From Idiomarina ramblicola (GTDB taxonomy: Bacteria; Pseudomonadota; Gammaproteobacteria; Enterobacterales; Alteromonadaceae): a stretch of DNA of 64,000 nucleotides. Both the position numbers and the translations under genes were made by a program. The stretch is taken from contig NZ_PIQC01000008.1 in the NCBI RefSeq assembly GCF_003987255.1, positions 1-64,000 on the forward strand, given 5' to 3'. The notes below the pieces were generated by a model. It was not told the origin of the DNA, did not search any database, and was given only the letters and a program-made list of their open reading frames with translations. Numbering within the stretch: the first letter of the stretch is position 1; every line of letters begins with the position of its first letter. Below, in pieces: positions 34,705 to 43,226 of this stretch.

Positions 34705-34749
34705 GACTACAAGTGTAATCTTCAAGAGTTAAAGATTACAGATGTAGTC
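34705..34749. promoter_or_regulatory. two BlaI-type operators
   Basis: GACTACAAGTGTAATC (34705-34720) and GATTACAGATGTAGTC (34734-34749) each carry the TACA-N2-TGTA core of BlaI/MecI operators and are mirror images of each other, 13 bases apart. Autorepression of the repressor-protease operon is expected. Confidence 0.8.
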
Positions 34750-34800
34750 AAAAAAAGCAAGTTTTTACATGGATATTTAAATTTAGAGGCGCGTTATGCT

Positions 34801-35079
34801 CTAGCTGCGTGACAGAGTCTTAATCAGATGCCAGCCGAACTGAGTTTTGACCGGCCCGTGTACCTCAAGGGTGGGCTTGCCGAATACCACTTTGTCAAAA
34901 GCAGGAACCATTTGGCCACGGTTAAACTCGCCTAAGTCGCCGCCCTTTTTGCCGGAGGGACAAAGTGAGTGCTTACGTGCTAACTCAGCAAACTTAGCGC
35001 CCTGAGCAAGTTGCTCTTTGAGTTTTTCGGCTTCGTCTTTGGTTTCTACCAAAATATGTAATGCGTGTGCTCGTGCCAT
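34801..35079 (-). CDS. ppiC: parvulin peptidyl-prolyl isomerase PpiC
   Basis: A 92-aa stand-alone rotamase domain, the E. coli PpiC length. It starts [20 protein letters not shown] and has [23 protein letters not shown] and the C-terminal [11 protein letters not shown]. No signal peptide, so cytosolic. It speeds cis-trans isomerisation of prolyl bonds. It precedes, on the opposite side of a short gap, a secreted NTF2-like gene on the same strand. Confidence 0.95.
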   Translation of the reverse strand: MARAHALHILVETKDEAEKLKEQLAQGAKFAELARKHSLCPSGKKGGDLGEFNRGQMVPAFDKVVFGKPTLEVHGPVKTQFGWHLIKTLSRS

Positions 35080-35104
35080 TCTTTACCTCCGGTGGCTATC
35101 CGCT

Positions 35105-35539
35105 TTATTCAGGGACTTCGGTTGCGTTCCAGTTAACGGCCTGCCAGCGACCATCGCGCTCAATCAGGACACCGGTATTGTAATAGTATTTTGTCACTTT
35201 TCCTTCTTCTTCGGCGGTTAGTGTGAAATTAAATACCACGGTATCGCCAAACTGTTTTACTTCAATGTCTTCGGCACCGTACCAGACTTTTACTTCATCA
35301 GGGTCTTTAGCTTCAGCCTTCTTCATGCCGGACATAAGGTGTTCTTTGCCAAAGCGGTTCCCACTGGAGCTGGTGTAGGTGAGCTCTTCCGCCCAGAACC
35401 GGTCGTGGGCTTTTGGTGAATTAATGCTGGCGCCATAGAGAAAGCCTTCCACCGCTTTCGTTGTGGCTTCTTCGACACTGTCTTGAGCTAAGCTTGTCAC
35501 GCTGAATAAAAGAGTAAAAACGATCAGTAAGTATCGCAT
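35105..35539 (-). CDS. secreted NTF2-like (DUF4440-type) protein
   Basis: A 144-aa protein with a signal peptide (MRYLLIVFTLLFSVTSLAQ). The pattern RFWAEELTYTSSSGNRFGKEHLM and a C-terminal RDGRWQAVNWNATEV place it in the NTF2/DUF4440 superfamily. ATG 35539 has AAGGA at good spacing; the ATG two codons earlier is too close to it. The role is unknown. Upstream of ppiC in the same direction. Confidence 0.65.
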   Translation of the reverse strand: MRYLLIVFTLLFSVTSLAQDSVEEATTKAVEGFLYGASINSPKAHDRFWAEELTYTSSSGNRFGKEHLMSGMKKAEAKDPDEVKVWYGAEDIEVKQFGDTVVFNFTLTAEEEGKVTKYYYNTGVLIERDGRWQAVNWNATEVPE

Positions 35540-35625
35540 TGTCATGATTCCTTTAAGTTATGCCGTTGTTTTCGGTATGCTGTAAGCATATGGCAAGCTC
35601 TCACGTACAGCAAACAGGTTTACAA

Positions 35626-36048
35626 ATGCTTATCAAACAAACGGAACTTCAGTTACGAGCCCAGTCGCGAGGTTTTCACCTTATTACCAGCGAGGTTGAG
35701 CAGGCTTTATCGCAGCTTGGGTCGGTGCAGGCAGGGCTGCTGCATGTGTTTATTCGACATACGTCGGCGTCGCTGACCATTAATGAAAATGCGGATCCAA
35801 CGGTCAGGCAGGACTTTGAAAGCCATTTCAATGAAATGGTACCGGAGAATGCGCCCTATTATCGCCATACGTTTGAGGGGCCTGATGATATGCCGGCGCA
35901 TTTAAAATCAAGCATTCTTGGTAGCAGTCTGACTGTTCCGGTTACCAATGGTGGTTTGAATATGGGAACATGGCAAGGTATATACCTATGTGAACATAGA
36001 GATCATGGTGGCGCCCGTACTTTAGTTTTGACATTGCAGGGTGAGTGA
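35626..36048 (+). CDS. yjbQ: YjbQ-family protein (UPF0047)
   Basis: A 140-aa protein with the family blocks LLHVFIRHTSASLTINENADPTVRQDF, and PAHLKSSILGSSLTVPVTNGGLNMGTWQGIYLCEHRDHGG. YjbQ of E. coli was reported to have thiamine-phosphate-synthase-like activity; the physiological role is unsettled. ATG 35626 (MLIKQTELQL) fits the family start, and the ORF upstream of it is non-conserved. Confidence 0.88.
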   Translation: MLIKQTELQLRAQSRGFHLITSEVEQALSQLGSVQAGLLHVFIRHTSASLTINENADPTVRQDFESHFNEMVPENAPYYRHTFEGPDDMPAHLKSSILGSSLTVPVTNGGLNMGTWQGIYLCEHRDHGGARTLVLTLQGE

Positions 36049-36066
36049 GGGGTAGCGAGTACTCAC

Positions 36067-36174
36067 TTAGCCAAACCTGGCAATAAGAAAAATAAGCGCT
36101 AAAGCAGCAATCACCCCGACAATGGTGAAAATGCCGTGCTTGTAGATACGCTGGTCTTTCTGTTCTGTCGTCAT
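36067..36174 (-). CDS. 35-residue single-pass membrane protein
   Basis: A very short gene: MTTEQKDQRIYKHGIFTIVG and a hydrophobic helix rich in V, I, A, L and F, ending IARFG. It begins 9 bases after the stop of the MFS transporter gene on the same strand and is likely co-transcribed with it. A polar N-terminus and a single transmembrane helix resemble small membrane regulators or assembly factors. The function is unknown. AGAGAA precedes the ATG. Confidence 0.6.
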   Translation of the reverse strand: MTTEQKDQRIYKHGIFTIVGVIAALALIFLIARFG

Positions 36175-36183
36175 GTTTTTTCT

Positions 36184-37362
36184 CTATGCTGATAATTTAC
36201 GCATTGCCCATAAACCAATAACTGGGCCGGGCAGTAAAAGCCAGGTAACCCATTCGTTATGTATAGACCACAAATTACTGGTTAGCCATATGGCCGGTAA
36301 TGTTAATGAAAACCCAATAGCATTCATTATGGCCAGCGCAGAACCAATATTTTCTTTGGGGGCAAACTGAGCGGCCAGCGCTGAAAATTGCGGAGAGTCA
36401 GCAATAACCGTAAGGCCCCACAACAGCAATAAACACACAAGTACCCAGGCGGGAAGCTCTGTCATTAAAGGGTATAGTAAGCAAATGGCACCGGAACTGA
36501 ATAAAGCCAGTCGGGCAACGCGTAAACCACCTATGTTCTTACTCATGATGCCGCCGCCAATACAGCCCAGGCTGCCAATAGCAATAATACTAAATGCCAG
36601 CCAGGGTGCCGCGCTTAATGGCAGGTTTAGACTCGCTAGTGGGTGCAATACCAACAACGGTGCCAGCATCCAAAAAGCGTAGAGTTCCCAGGCATGACCA
36701 AAATAGCCTATTGCTATGGCACGAAATTCAGATTGGGTTAGTGCACGTAATCCGGAACGAAAAGTGTGGGGTGTCGTTACGCTAGGTAAATGAGGCCCAC
36801 TACCAAGCCAACCCACTAATAAACCGCCAAGCAATGCTAGTAGCGAAGATGCCAGCAGTGGTATCTGCCAGGAAAAGTCCAGGGTTATGCCACGCATGAG
36901 GTGGGGCAAAGCCGTGCCCAGAGTCAGCATGGCTAGGAGCCAGGCAAGTGCACTGCCTGCATAGCGGGGTACCCAGGATATCACCAATTTCATTCCCATT
37001 GGGTAAATTCCGGCTAAGCACAGCCCGGTTAAAAAGCGCAGTAACCAGGCGATGCTGGCAATATCAACGGTTAGGATAAACAGCGCATTAACAGCTGCAC
37101 CAACGATGCTTGAGAACAGGAAAATTTGGCTGGCCCGGTAGCGATCAGCCAGTCCGGTTAATGCCAGTGTCAGAGTACCGATAATAAAGCCCAGCTGTAC
37201 GGCCAGAGTTAGGGCGCCTAAGTCTGACTCAGTAAGTTGCTGTTCTGCTGATAAAGGAAGCCAGACACCGTTAATGCTGAACCACAAAGACGTGCCCAGT
37301 AATTGCGAGAGAATAATTAAAGGTAAGGCAAGTTTCTGGTGCAGTTTGGTATTGCTTAGCAT
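36184..37362 (-). CDS. MFS transporter
   Basis: A 392-aa, 12-helix transporter of the major facilitator superfamily; the motif-A-like loop LTGLADRYRAS lies between helices 2 and 3. Substrate unknown; it most resembles CynX/NimT-type carriers in reading. It is followed directly by a 35-residue membrane protein gene. The start ATG 37362 is the first in frame. Confidence 0.8.
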   Translation of the reverse strand: MLSNTKLHQKLALPLIILSQLLGTSLWFSINGVWLPLSAEQQLTESDLGALTLAVQLGFIIGTLTLALTGLADRYRASQIFLFSSIVGAAVNALFILTVDIASIAWLLRFLTGLCLAGIYPMGMKLVISWVPRYAGSALAWLLAMLTLGTALPHLMRGITLDFSWQIPLLASSLLALLGGLLVGWLGSGPHLPSVTTPHTFRSGLRALTQSEFRAIAIGYFGHAWELYAFWMLAPLLVLHPLASLNLPLSAAPWLAFSIIAIGSLGCIGGGIMSKNIGGLRVARLALFSSGAICLLYPLMTELPAWVLVCLLLLWGLTVIADSPQFSALAAQFAPKENIGSALAIMNAIGFSLTLPAIWLTSNLWSIHNEWVTWLLLPGPVIGLWAMRKLSA

Positions 37363-37496
37363 GGTGCTGTTAATTGCATCTTATGGGAGGTTATTTTCTA
37401 TTGGCCTTACATTACCTTAGTCAACGAACTAATGCGACGTTAGGTTTTTTTCTGTGATAATTTACGTTGAAAATCCCACTATTCAGACAAAGAGCG

Positions 37497-37946
37497 ATGC
37501 TAAAGAAAGCTGAAATCAACGAATTAAAAGTGGCACTGACCTGGCCTGAGAATGCTGCCGAGTTTCGCCTGTGGTTTGGCGATAAAGTTCGGTTTGGCAG
37601 CCCGGCAGAGGCTATTTGGCGACAGATTAAAGGCAATGAACGCGGGACTTTTGCGTTTTATCAGAATGAAGAGCTGGTTGGTTTTTCTCAGGCCTATGAA
37701 AAAGTAAAGAACGGTATTCACGTGGCGTGCCTTATTGTTAACCCAAAAGTTAGAGGCCAAGGCGTCGGTCGGTTGTTTGTAAAAGCATTGCTGGAGTATG
37801 CCTGGGCACAGGAGAAAATCAGATTTATTACATTGAATGTATATCCTGAAAATACCCCAGCCAGGTTGTTATACAAAAGCTTTGGTTTTAAGGAAGTTAG
37901 TGATAATCAGGACATGATTGCTATGAGCCTGAGGGAAAGGAAATAA
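37497..37946 (+). CDS. GNAT N-acetyltransferase
   Basis: A 149-aa GNAT acyltransferase. Acetyl-CoA-binding motif A is VNPKVRGQGVGRLFVKALLEYA, and the C-terminal motif B is NVYPENTPARLLYKSFGFKE, as in amino-acid or ribosomal-protein acetylases. The substrate is unknown. The start is taken at ATG 37497 rather than an upstream TTG (37467). It is followed by a clear bidirectional terminator. Confidence 0.78.
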   Translation: MLKKAEINELKVALTWPENAAEFRLWFGDKVRFGSPAEAIWRQIKGNERGTFAFYQNEELVGFSQAYEKVKNGIHVACLIVNPKVRGQGVGRLFVKALLEYAWAQEKIRFITLNVYPENTPARLLYKSFGFKEVSDNQDMIAMSLRERK

Positions 37947-37950
37947 AAAA

Positions 37951-37969
37951 GGGAGCAAAATTTGCTCCC
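37951..37969. terminator. bidirectional terminator
   Basis: GGGAGCAAA/TTTGCTCCC with flanking A- and T-rich DNA, between the convergent GNAT and pgsW genes. Confidence 0.8.
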
Positions 37970-37986
37970 TTAAACTTCGGTAACGA

Positions 37987-39138
37987 TTAAACCATTGGCT
38001 TCGTGCTTTTACCGCTTTCGCCAGTTCTCCGCCACAAGCTGGTAATGCGAGCAGAGCGGACAATAAGCCAGGTCATGGCAAATAATCCAATACCTAACCC
38101 TAACGCTAACCAGCGGTTATAAATAGTGGCTGAATAAACTCCGCCATTACCAACCGGAACAACTTCAGGTGGCATTAACGGGAGGCCGTGTCGCTCAGCC
38201 ATGGTTTTGATACCAATGAAGTGAATGCCGGGAATGTCTTCCTGCAGGAAGTAACCCATGACGGTGTCTACTGCAAAAGCTCTTGATGGAGCATCTTTTT
38301 GCAGGCCGGATTTGAACATGTCATCAATACCCGGAGGGCCGACAATAGTTGCACCTCCACCCACGTTAACGAACGCTTTGTATTGGCGGTCGGCTGAATA
38401 CTCTCGAAATATAGCAATACGATCAGCAACCGCTTCCTGGTAATTAGCCGGTTCAATGAGGCTAATTCCTGAATTTTCAATGCTGTTGCGTATCGAGTTG
38501 ATGCCTTCTTCAGGAATACCAATACCGCGGTCTTCTATACCGCCGATAGACGCATAAACCGGTTTTAATGTCAGTACTCCGGCTTCACGGAGTTCGCGCT
38601 CCATATCGAGCCACAGAAAGTTGGGCACATTAGCCCCCCACTGCGACGATGAGGCGGATGCAATAATGACGGCTTCAGCCCCCATCGCTTCAATGGCGGA
38701 ATATACGGCAAGGTTTAATGCAGGGAAGGAACCCGATACGGTGACGGCAACCAAGTCCCCTTCTTTCACACCGGCATCGGCCATTAGTTTAACTGCAACG
38801 GCAGCCCAGTTAGGGTTCACTGTTGTTTGTTTCGATTCACGGCCACCATGGTTGGTCGTTACAATGCTATTTTCTAAACCAACGAATCCGGAGCGTTGAG
38901 GATCAAACTCCGGGTTAATTGGTGCTAATTGAGCGCGCAGTGGTTTCAGTACCTGCATGCCTTCACGCATTATCTTCGATGCGTTGACCATAGTAGCGTA
39001 GTTGTCGTCAACAATAGGATCTCGCTGCTTCACGTTTTCCGCAGCCACCATCACAATAACGGATAATACGATAAGAAAAATTAATCCCCAGGTTGGTACG
39101 CCCGAAGAACGCCAATAAATCTTTGTAAAACTACTCAT
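37987..39138 (-). CDS. pgsW: poly-gamma-glutamate system protein PgsW
   Basis: A 383-aa protein with one N-terminal helix and one near the C-terminus (about 350-370), so mostly extracytoplasmic. It reads as the PgsW-type protein found beside PgsB/PgsC in many marine and other Gram-negative bacteria; its molecular role is not known. Conserved-looking stretches are VSGSFPALNLAVY and ASASSSQWGANVP. AGGAGG precedes the ATG. It is the last gene of pgsB-pgsC-pgsW. Confidence 0.8.
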   Translation of the reverse strand: MSSFTKIYWRSSGVPTWGLIFLIVLSVIVMVAAENVKQRDPIVDDNYATMVNASKIMREGMQVLKPLRAQLAPINPEFDPQRSGFVGLENSIVTTNHGGRESKQTTVNPNWAAVAVKLMADAGVKEGDLVAVTVSGSFPALNLAVYSAIEAMGAEAVIIASASSSQWGANVPNFLWLDMERELREAGVLTLKPVYASIGGIEDRGIGIPEEGINSIRNSIENSGISLIEPANYQEAVADRIAIFREYSADRQYKAFVNVGGGATIVGPPGIDDMFKSGLQKDAPSRAFAVDTVMGYFLQEDIPGIHFIGIKTMAERHGLPLMPPEVVPVGNGGVYSATIYNRWLALGLGIGLFAMTWLIVRSARITSLWRRTGESGKSTKPMV

Positions 39139-39152
39139 GATTCGTCCTCCTG

Positions 39153-39728
39153 TTACCAGCCGGGCATCTTAAATGCTTGGCTTGCTTCGTACATTTGCAA
39201 TGATTCCGGCATAATCACAATAAGCGCCAACCGAACCAGTACTGCGGTTACTGCTAGCCCGCACAGGGTTTGAAGTACGCCCTGTCGGTCAAACCAAATG
39301 GCGATAAGTCCGGGAATAATGTAGCCGATAATGCTGCTTTCCATAATGGACATCATAAAGCTGGACTCAAGTGTTGCGATTTGAGCTTGGGCGTTATCTC
39401 CTCCGGCAATCATTTGTAAATCGACCCAGTTAACCAGGTTACCAAGAAATAAGTCCATTAAACCGGCAATTAAATAGCCAGTGAGAATCATGATAATGGT
39501 TTGGCGGCGGCCGTAAATAATGGCGAAGCTGGCAATAATTCGGACAATTAAGTAGGTTATCAGTGCGGCAACCAAGGTAATGGCTAAACTTAAAGGGTCA
39601 GTCAATTGCAGTGCAACGTAGCCGGGAACGACAAGACCACCCGCGGCCAGGCCCAGGGTCTGAGTAAGTAAAAGCGTAAAGAATAAGCCGATTCCGATGG
39701 CAACGGCAAGAATGTTTAATGCAATCAT
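39153..39728 (-). CDS. pgsC: poly-gamma-glutamate synthase membrane subunit PgsC
   Basis: A 191-aa protein with about five hydrophobic helices, matching PgsC/CapC, the membrane partner of PgsB. Motifs such as GLAAGGLVVPGYVALQL and YGRRQT are typical. ATG 39728 overlaps the pgsB stop by ATGA, so the two are translationally coupled; a 24-codon upstream extension was rejected because it lies in pgsB. Confidence 0.88.
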   Translation of the reverse strand: MIALNILAVAIGIGLFFTLLLTQTLGLAAGGLVVPGYVALQLTDPLSLAITLVAALITYLIVRIIASFAIIYGRRQTIIMILTGYLIAGLMDLFLGNLVNWVDLQMIAGGDNAQAQIATLESSFMMSIMESSIIGYIIPGLIAIWFDRQGVLQTLCGLAVTAVLVRLALIVIMPESLQMYEASQAFKMPGW

Positions 39729-40930
39729 ACGTCTTCCTCCTTGATTGCCCGGTTCTGGAAGAAGCGAGCGACTTCTTCGCCACCACCATGAATATTGCAC
39801 ATGCCAACAACCAATGCGCTGCTACCAGACTCTTCTAAAATGGTTTCTGTAATTTCTGTCATATGAGCATTTTCCATGACCAGTAATTTCTCGGGATCCA
39901 GGCCGTATTTCACGGCATTTCGCACAAAGATAAAGGTGCCTGAACCCATTAATAAGTATTTATCAGCTTGGCTCCATTTTACCGCGTCTTCGGCCATTTG
40001 CTGGGACCGGTGCGGGCGGTCTGCCCGGCAATTAATCAGAACGATTTTGCGCCGATCCTCACCATATTTTTCCAGCATATTCTCCCAAATACGACCGGTA
40101 GATTCGGGATCATTGGCCGCAAAAGCGTTAACGAAGACAATTTCCCGTTTGAAATAATTAACATGGAGAACCTGCATAGCACCGGCTTCCGGCTCCAGTG
40201 CAACCATACCGTCTAAGGCCTTTTCTCTATCGACGCCAAGGTGCTCGCACACATTCAGTGCCAGGGCGACATTTTCAGCGTGCTCTGCATAACGAAAACG
40301 CTTCATTGTGTCTTCACTAATGGCGCCAACTTCTTCTTCTGTGACACCATGTAATTCACTTCTGCGGTCATGACACGAGTTTTTAAACACATCAAGTAGG
40401 TCACGCTCCGCAGTGAAAAGATCGCCTTTAACCGGGGTGCTGCCTGCCAGAGCCAGTGCGACATCGTTTTCGCCGGGACCCATCACATCAAGATGATCGG
40501 CTCGTGCGTTAGTAATGACACCAACCGTTGAGCGTACCATTCGGAGCTCACTTAATGACTGGTACTGCGGTTGCAGTGCCATGCACTCCATAACCACAAT
40601 CTCAGGCTTTAATGCAGCCATTCTTTTTAGGGTGCGCATTTGTTCAATAATATTCGCGCCGCTGATGCGGTAAATAGGGAATTCTCGACCCTCTGGATCG
40701 GTAATTGCGGCAGCTGAGCCTGTTGTTTTCGCACAGATGCGTTTTCCACCGCTACGCAGCCCCGCAGCGATTAACCGGGTAACACTGGTTTTACCACGAG
40801 TACCGTTAACATGAACCCGAACAGGGATTCTACGGACAAGTGCCCAGTGCCGAACAGCCTCGAAAATGCCGGCGATGACGAGAACAACCCATAGCGCTGC
40901 AACAATTGAGAGCATGCTGGGTATTTCCAC
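39725..40930 (-). CDS. pgsB: poly-gamma-glutamate synthase ligase PgsB
   Basis: A 401-aa Mur-ligase-like ATPase that polymerises glutamate via gamma-amide bonds. A membrane anchor at the N-terminus precedes the ATP-binding HVNGTRGKTSVTRLIAAG; further blocks are ECMALQPQY and ITNARADHLDVMGP. The start is GTG 40930 with AGGAGG at ideal spacing. It opens the pgsBCW operon; no PgsA is adjacent. The polymer may be a capsule or an osmoprotective product. Confidence 0.9.
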   Translation of the reverse strand: MEIPSMLSIVAALWVVLVIAGIFEAVRHWALVRRIPVRVHVNGTRGKTSVTRLIAAGLRSGGKRICAKTTGSAAAITDPEGREFPIYRISGANIIEQMRTLKRMAALKPEIVVMECMALQPQYQSLSELRMVRSTVGVITNARADHLDVMGPGENDVALALAGSTPVKGDLFTAERDLLDVFKNSCHDRRSELHGVTEEEVGAISEDTMKRFRYAEHAENVALALNVCEHLGVDREKALDGMVALEPEAGAMQVLHVNYFKREIVFVNAFAANDPESTGRIWENMLEKYGEDRRKIVLINCRADRPHRSQQMAEDAVKWSQADKYLLMGSGTFIFVRNAVKYGLDPEKLLVMENAHMTEITETILEESGSSALVVGMCNIHGGGEEVARFFQNRAIKEEDV

Positions 40931-41033
40931 GGGAATCCTCCTGAAGGAAATTGTTTAAAACGTGACTATAATTACAGACTACTGGTTAAAAATGCTATTG
41001 TTTTTAGGCATCTTTACAAAAGGAAAATGCAAA

Positions 41034-41528
41034 ATGCTGAAACAACGAAAAACAGAAATAAAATGGGGCGTTATTTTCATCATTGCCGGCTTGTTATGGA
41101 TGTTAGTGGAAAGGTTAGTTGGCCTGCATGACAATTACATTGCCTACCACTCAACCTATACCAACTTCTTTGCACTGATTGCCATTGCGATTTATGTACT
41201 GGCCCTCAGAGAGAAACGTGAAAAAGATTTGAACGGATCAATGACCTGGAAGCAGGGTTTTGTCAGTGGTCTGATAATCGCTATTGTCGTGGCTATTCTC
41301 ACACCAATTAGTCAGTGGGTAACCCACGTTATTATTTCGCCTAATTACTTTGAGAATGTCAGTAATTTTGCAGTAACTCAGGGCGAAATGAGTGCCGAGC
41401 AGGCTGAAGTTTACTTTCAGCTTGGTAGTTATATTGTTCAGTCAATGATTTTTGCTTTAGTCATGGGCGCTATTACTGCAGCAATCGTCGCGGTGTTCAT
41501 GAAAACACCGCAACCTGATACCGATTAA
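41034..41528 (+). CDS. DUF4199-type membrane protein
   Basis: A 164-aa protein with about four hydrophobic helices. WKQGFVSGLIIAIVVAILTPISQW and a C-terminal MIFALVMGAITAAIVAVFMK resemble DUF4199 proteins, which have no known role. ATG 41034 is preceded by AAAAGGA; an upstream GTG is possible. Divergent from pgsB, it could share control with it. Confidence 0.6.
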   Translation: MLKQRKTEIKWGVIFIIAGLLWMLVERLVGLHDNYIAYHSTYTNFFALIAIAIYVLALREKREKDLNGSMTWKQGFVSGLIIAIVVAILTPISQWVTHVIISPNYFENVSNFAVTQGEMSAEQAEVYFQLGSYIVQSMIFALVMGAITAAIVAVFMKTPQPDTD

Positions 41529-42733
41529 TTGGCCTCAAGAATTGGCCGGAGCACTTCTGCCCGGCCATCAATTTCGGTGAGCGTTTGCAAGCCCAGTAAC
41601 TCTGCCATCATAGGGTAAATATGAATGTTTTCGAAACGCTCAATTTGCTGTCCCTGATTAAATGCCGAGCCCGTAGCAACAAATAGGCCATCCATATTGC
41701 GGGTGCCGTAATACCCGTGGGTACCGCCATCGGAGCGCTGTTCTGGTGGTCTGGTCGCAAAACTGTTAGGTGCGTCCGTTGCTAAGACAATAGCAGGCAC
41801 ACGAGGGCTGTTTACAAAGTTTCTCTGTGCCAGCGCGTTCCCGGTTTCTACATAAAAGGGGTGTTTCGTTGTTTGGTTTAAACGCTGACGGAGTGATTCA
41901 GTGTCTTCTTCTGACGTATTTTCTTTAGCGTAAATAAGCAAACGGGTTTGCGCGTTAACGACGGTAAACAGGTCAGAATTAATGTTCAGGTCATCCACCT
42001 CAATCATCTTTTCGGCCAGTATTGGCGTCATACCATGATCAGACACTAAAACTAAATTCACGGACGCATCCACTTCAGTCTGTAATCTTTGCCACAATTC
42101 TCCAATAAGTTCATCTATGTGTTGCACCGCTCCTTTTACTTGTTTGGAGTCCGGACCAAAACGGTGACCCATGCTGTCCACGACAGAGAAGTAGCCGGTA
42201 ACCAACCGAGGGCGTGCTTTTTCAGGTAACTTGAGCCAGTCGATGATTTGCTCTACCCGCTGGCGGTTAGGCACCGGGTGACTGTAGTGATAAAAGTAAC
42301 TGGGTGTCCGGCCATTGATGCGGGCATCAGATTCAGGCCAAAAGAAAGTGGCTGCTTTTACTCCCTGAAATTCAGCGAGGTTCCATAAAGGCAACGCGGT
42401 TATCCAACTGCTATCCTCTAAACCGTCGCCCATACTGTACTTTTGTTGGCGTTCAGTGTCGTAAAAGTTGTTATCGACCAGGCCGTGATTGGTTGGGTAG
42501 CGGCCCGTAATAATAGACAGGTGATTAGGAAAAGTCTTTGACGGATAAACCGGTATTAATCCCTCACTACGCACGCCTTCCTGTGCTAGTTTCGCAATAT
42601 TTTTAGCGTCGTGTTTTTCAATATAATCGTGTCGAAAGCCATCAATTGAAATAAGCACCACAGTTTGTTCGTTACTTTTACCAAATGTAAACGACGAAAA
42701 AAGAACAAGGCATACAACCAATAGGTTTTTCAT
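41525..42733 (-). CDS. secreted nucleotide pyrophosphatase/phosphodiesterase (NPP type)
   Basis: A 402-aa periplasmic enzyme of the alkaline-phosphatase superfamily with a signal peptide. Metal and catalytic motifs are SIDGFRHDY (Asp), PSKTFPNHLSI (nucleophile Thr), VSDHGMTP, and GTHGYYG. NPP enzymes hydrolyse nucleotide phosphodiester bonds, but some of the family act on lipids, so substrate is open. It overlaps the DUF4199 gene by four bases, tail to tail. Confidence 0.85.
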   Translation of the reverse strand: MKNLLVVCLVLFSSFTFGKSNEQTVVLISIDGFRHDYIEKHDAKNIAKLAQEGVRSEGLIPVYPSKTFPNHLSIITGRYPTNHGLVDNNFYDTERQQKYSMGDGLEDSSWITALPLWNLAEFQGVKAATFFWPESDARINGRTPSYFYHYSHPVPNRQRVEQIIDWLKLPEKARPRLVTGYFSVVDSMGHRFGPDSKQVKGAVQHIDELIGELWQRLQTEVDASVNLVLVSDHGMTPILAEKMIEVDDLNINSDLFTVVNAQTRLLIYAKENTSEEDTESLRQRLNQTTKHPFYVETGNALAQRNFVNSPRVPAIVLATDAPNSFATRPPEQRSDGGTHGYYGTRNMDGLFVATGSAFNQGQQIERFENIHIYPMMAELLGLQTLTEIDGRAEVLRPILEAN

Positions 42734-42754
42734 AATAAGTTCCGGTATCCGATT

Positions 42755-43093
42755 TCAGACCTTTTTAACAAATTCAGATTTCAGTTTCATTGCACCAATG
42801 CCGTCAATTTTGCAGTCGATGTCATGGTCACCATCAATTAAGCGGATATTTTTAACTTTGGTACCGACTTTAACAACCGATGATGAACCTTTAATTTTAA
42901 GGTCTTTAATGACAGTGACAGTATCGCCGTCTTCCAGTGGCGCACCGTTGGCATCGCGATAAGTGGGTGCATCGTCAGTTACTTCTGGTTCGTTTTCAGA
43001 CCATTCGTGCCCGCACTCAGGACAAACCAATAAGGTGCCATCGTGGTAGGTGAAGCTTGATTTGCACTCGGGGCAGGCTGGGAAATCGCTCAT
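42755..43093 (-). CDS. yjdM: zinc-ribbon protein YjdM (PhnA)
   Basis: A 112-aa protein with a zinc ribbon (CPECKSSF ... CPECGHEW) and the domain [25 protein letters not shown] typical of the PhnA/YjdM family. Despite the name it is not linked here to any phosphonate gene. Cellular role unknown. Start at 43093 fits the family. Confidence 0.9.
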   Translation of the reverse strand: MSDFPACPECKSSFTYHDGTLLVCPECGHEWSENEPEVTDDAPTYRDANGAPLEDGDTVTVIKDLKIKGSSSVVKVGTKVKNIRLIDGDHDIDCKIDGIGAMKLKSEFVKKV

Positions 43094-43226
43094 GTCATAT
43101 CCTTTTAAGGCGATGAAAGCGGGCGATTATAGCTCGTAAGCTGGACTTGTCACATCCATTTCATGTTTTACCCTGTAAGATAATAGAGAAGTGGCTGAAT
43201 CACCAACGAAAGAAAAAAGGCAGTCT

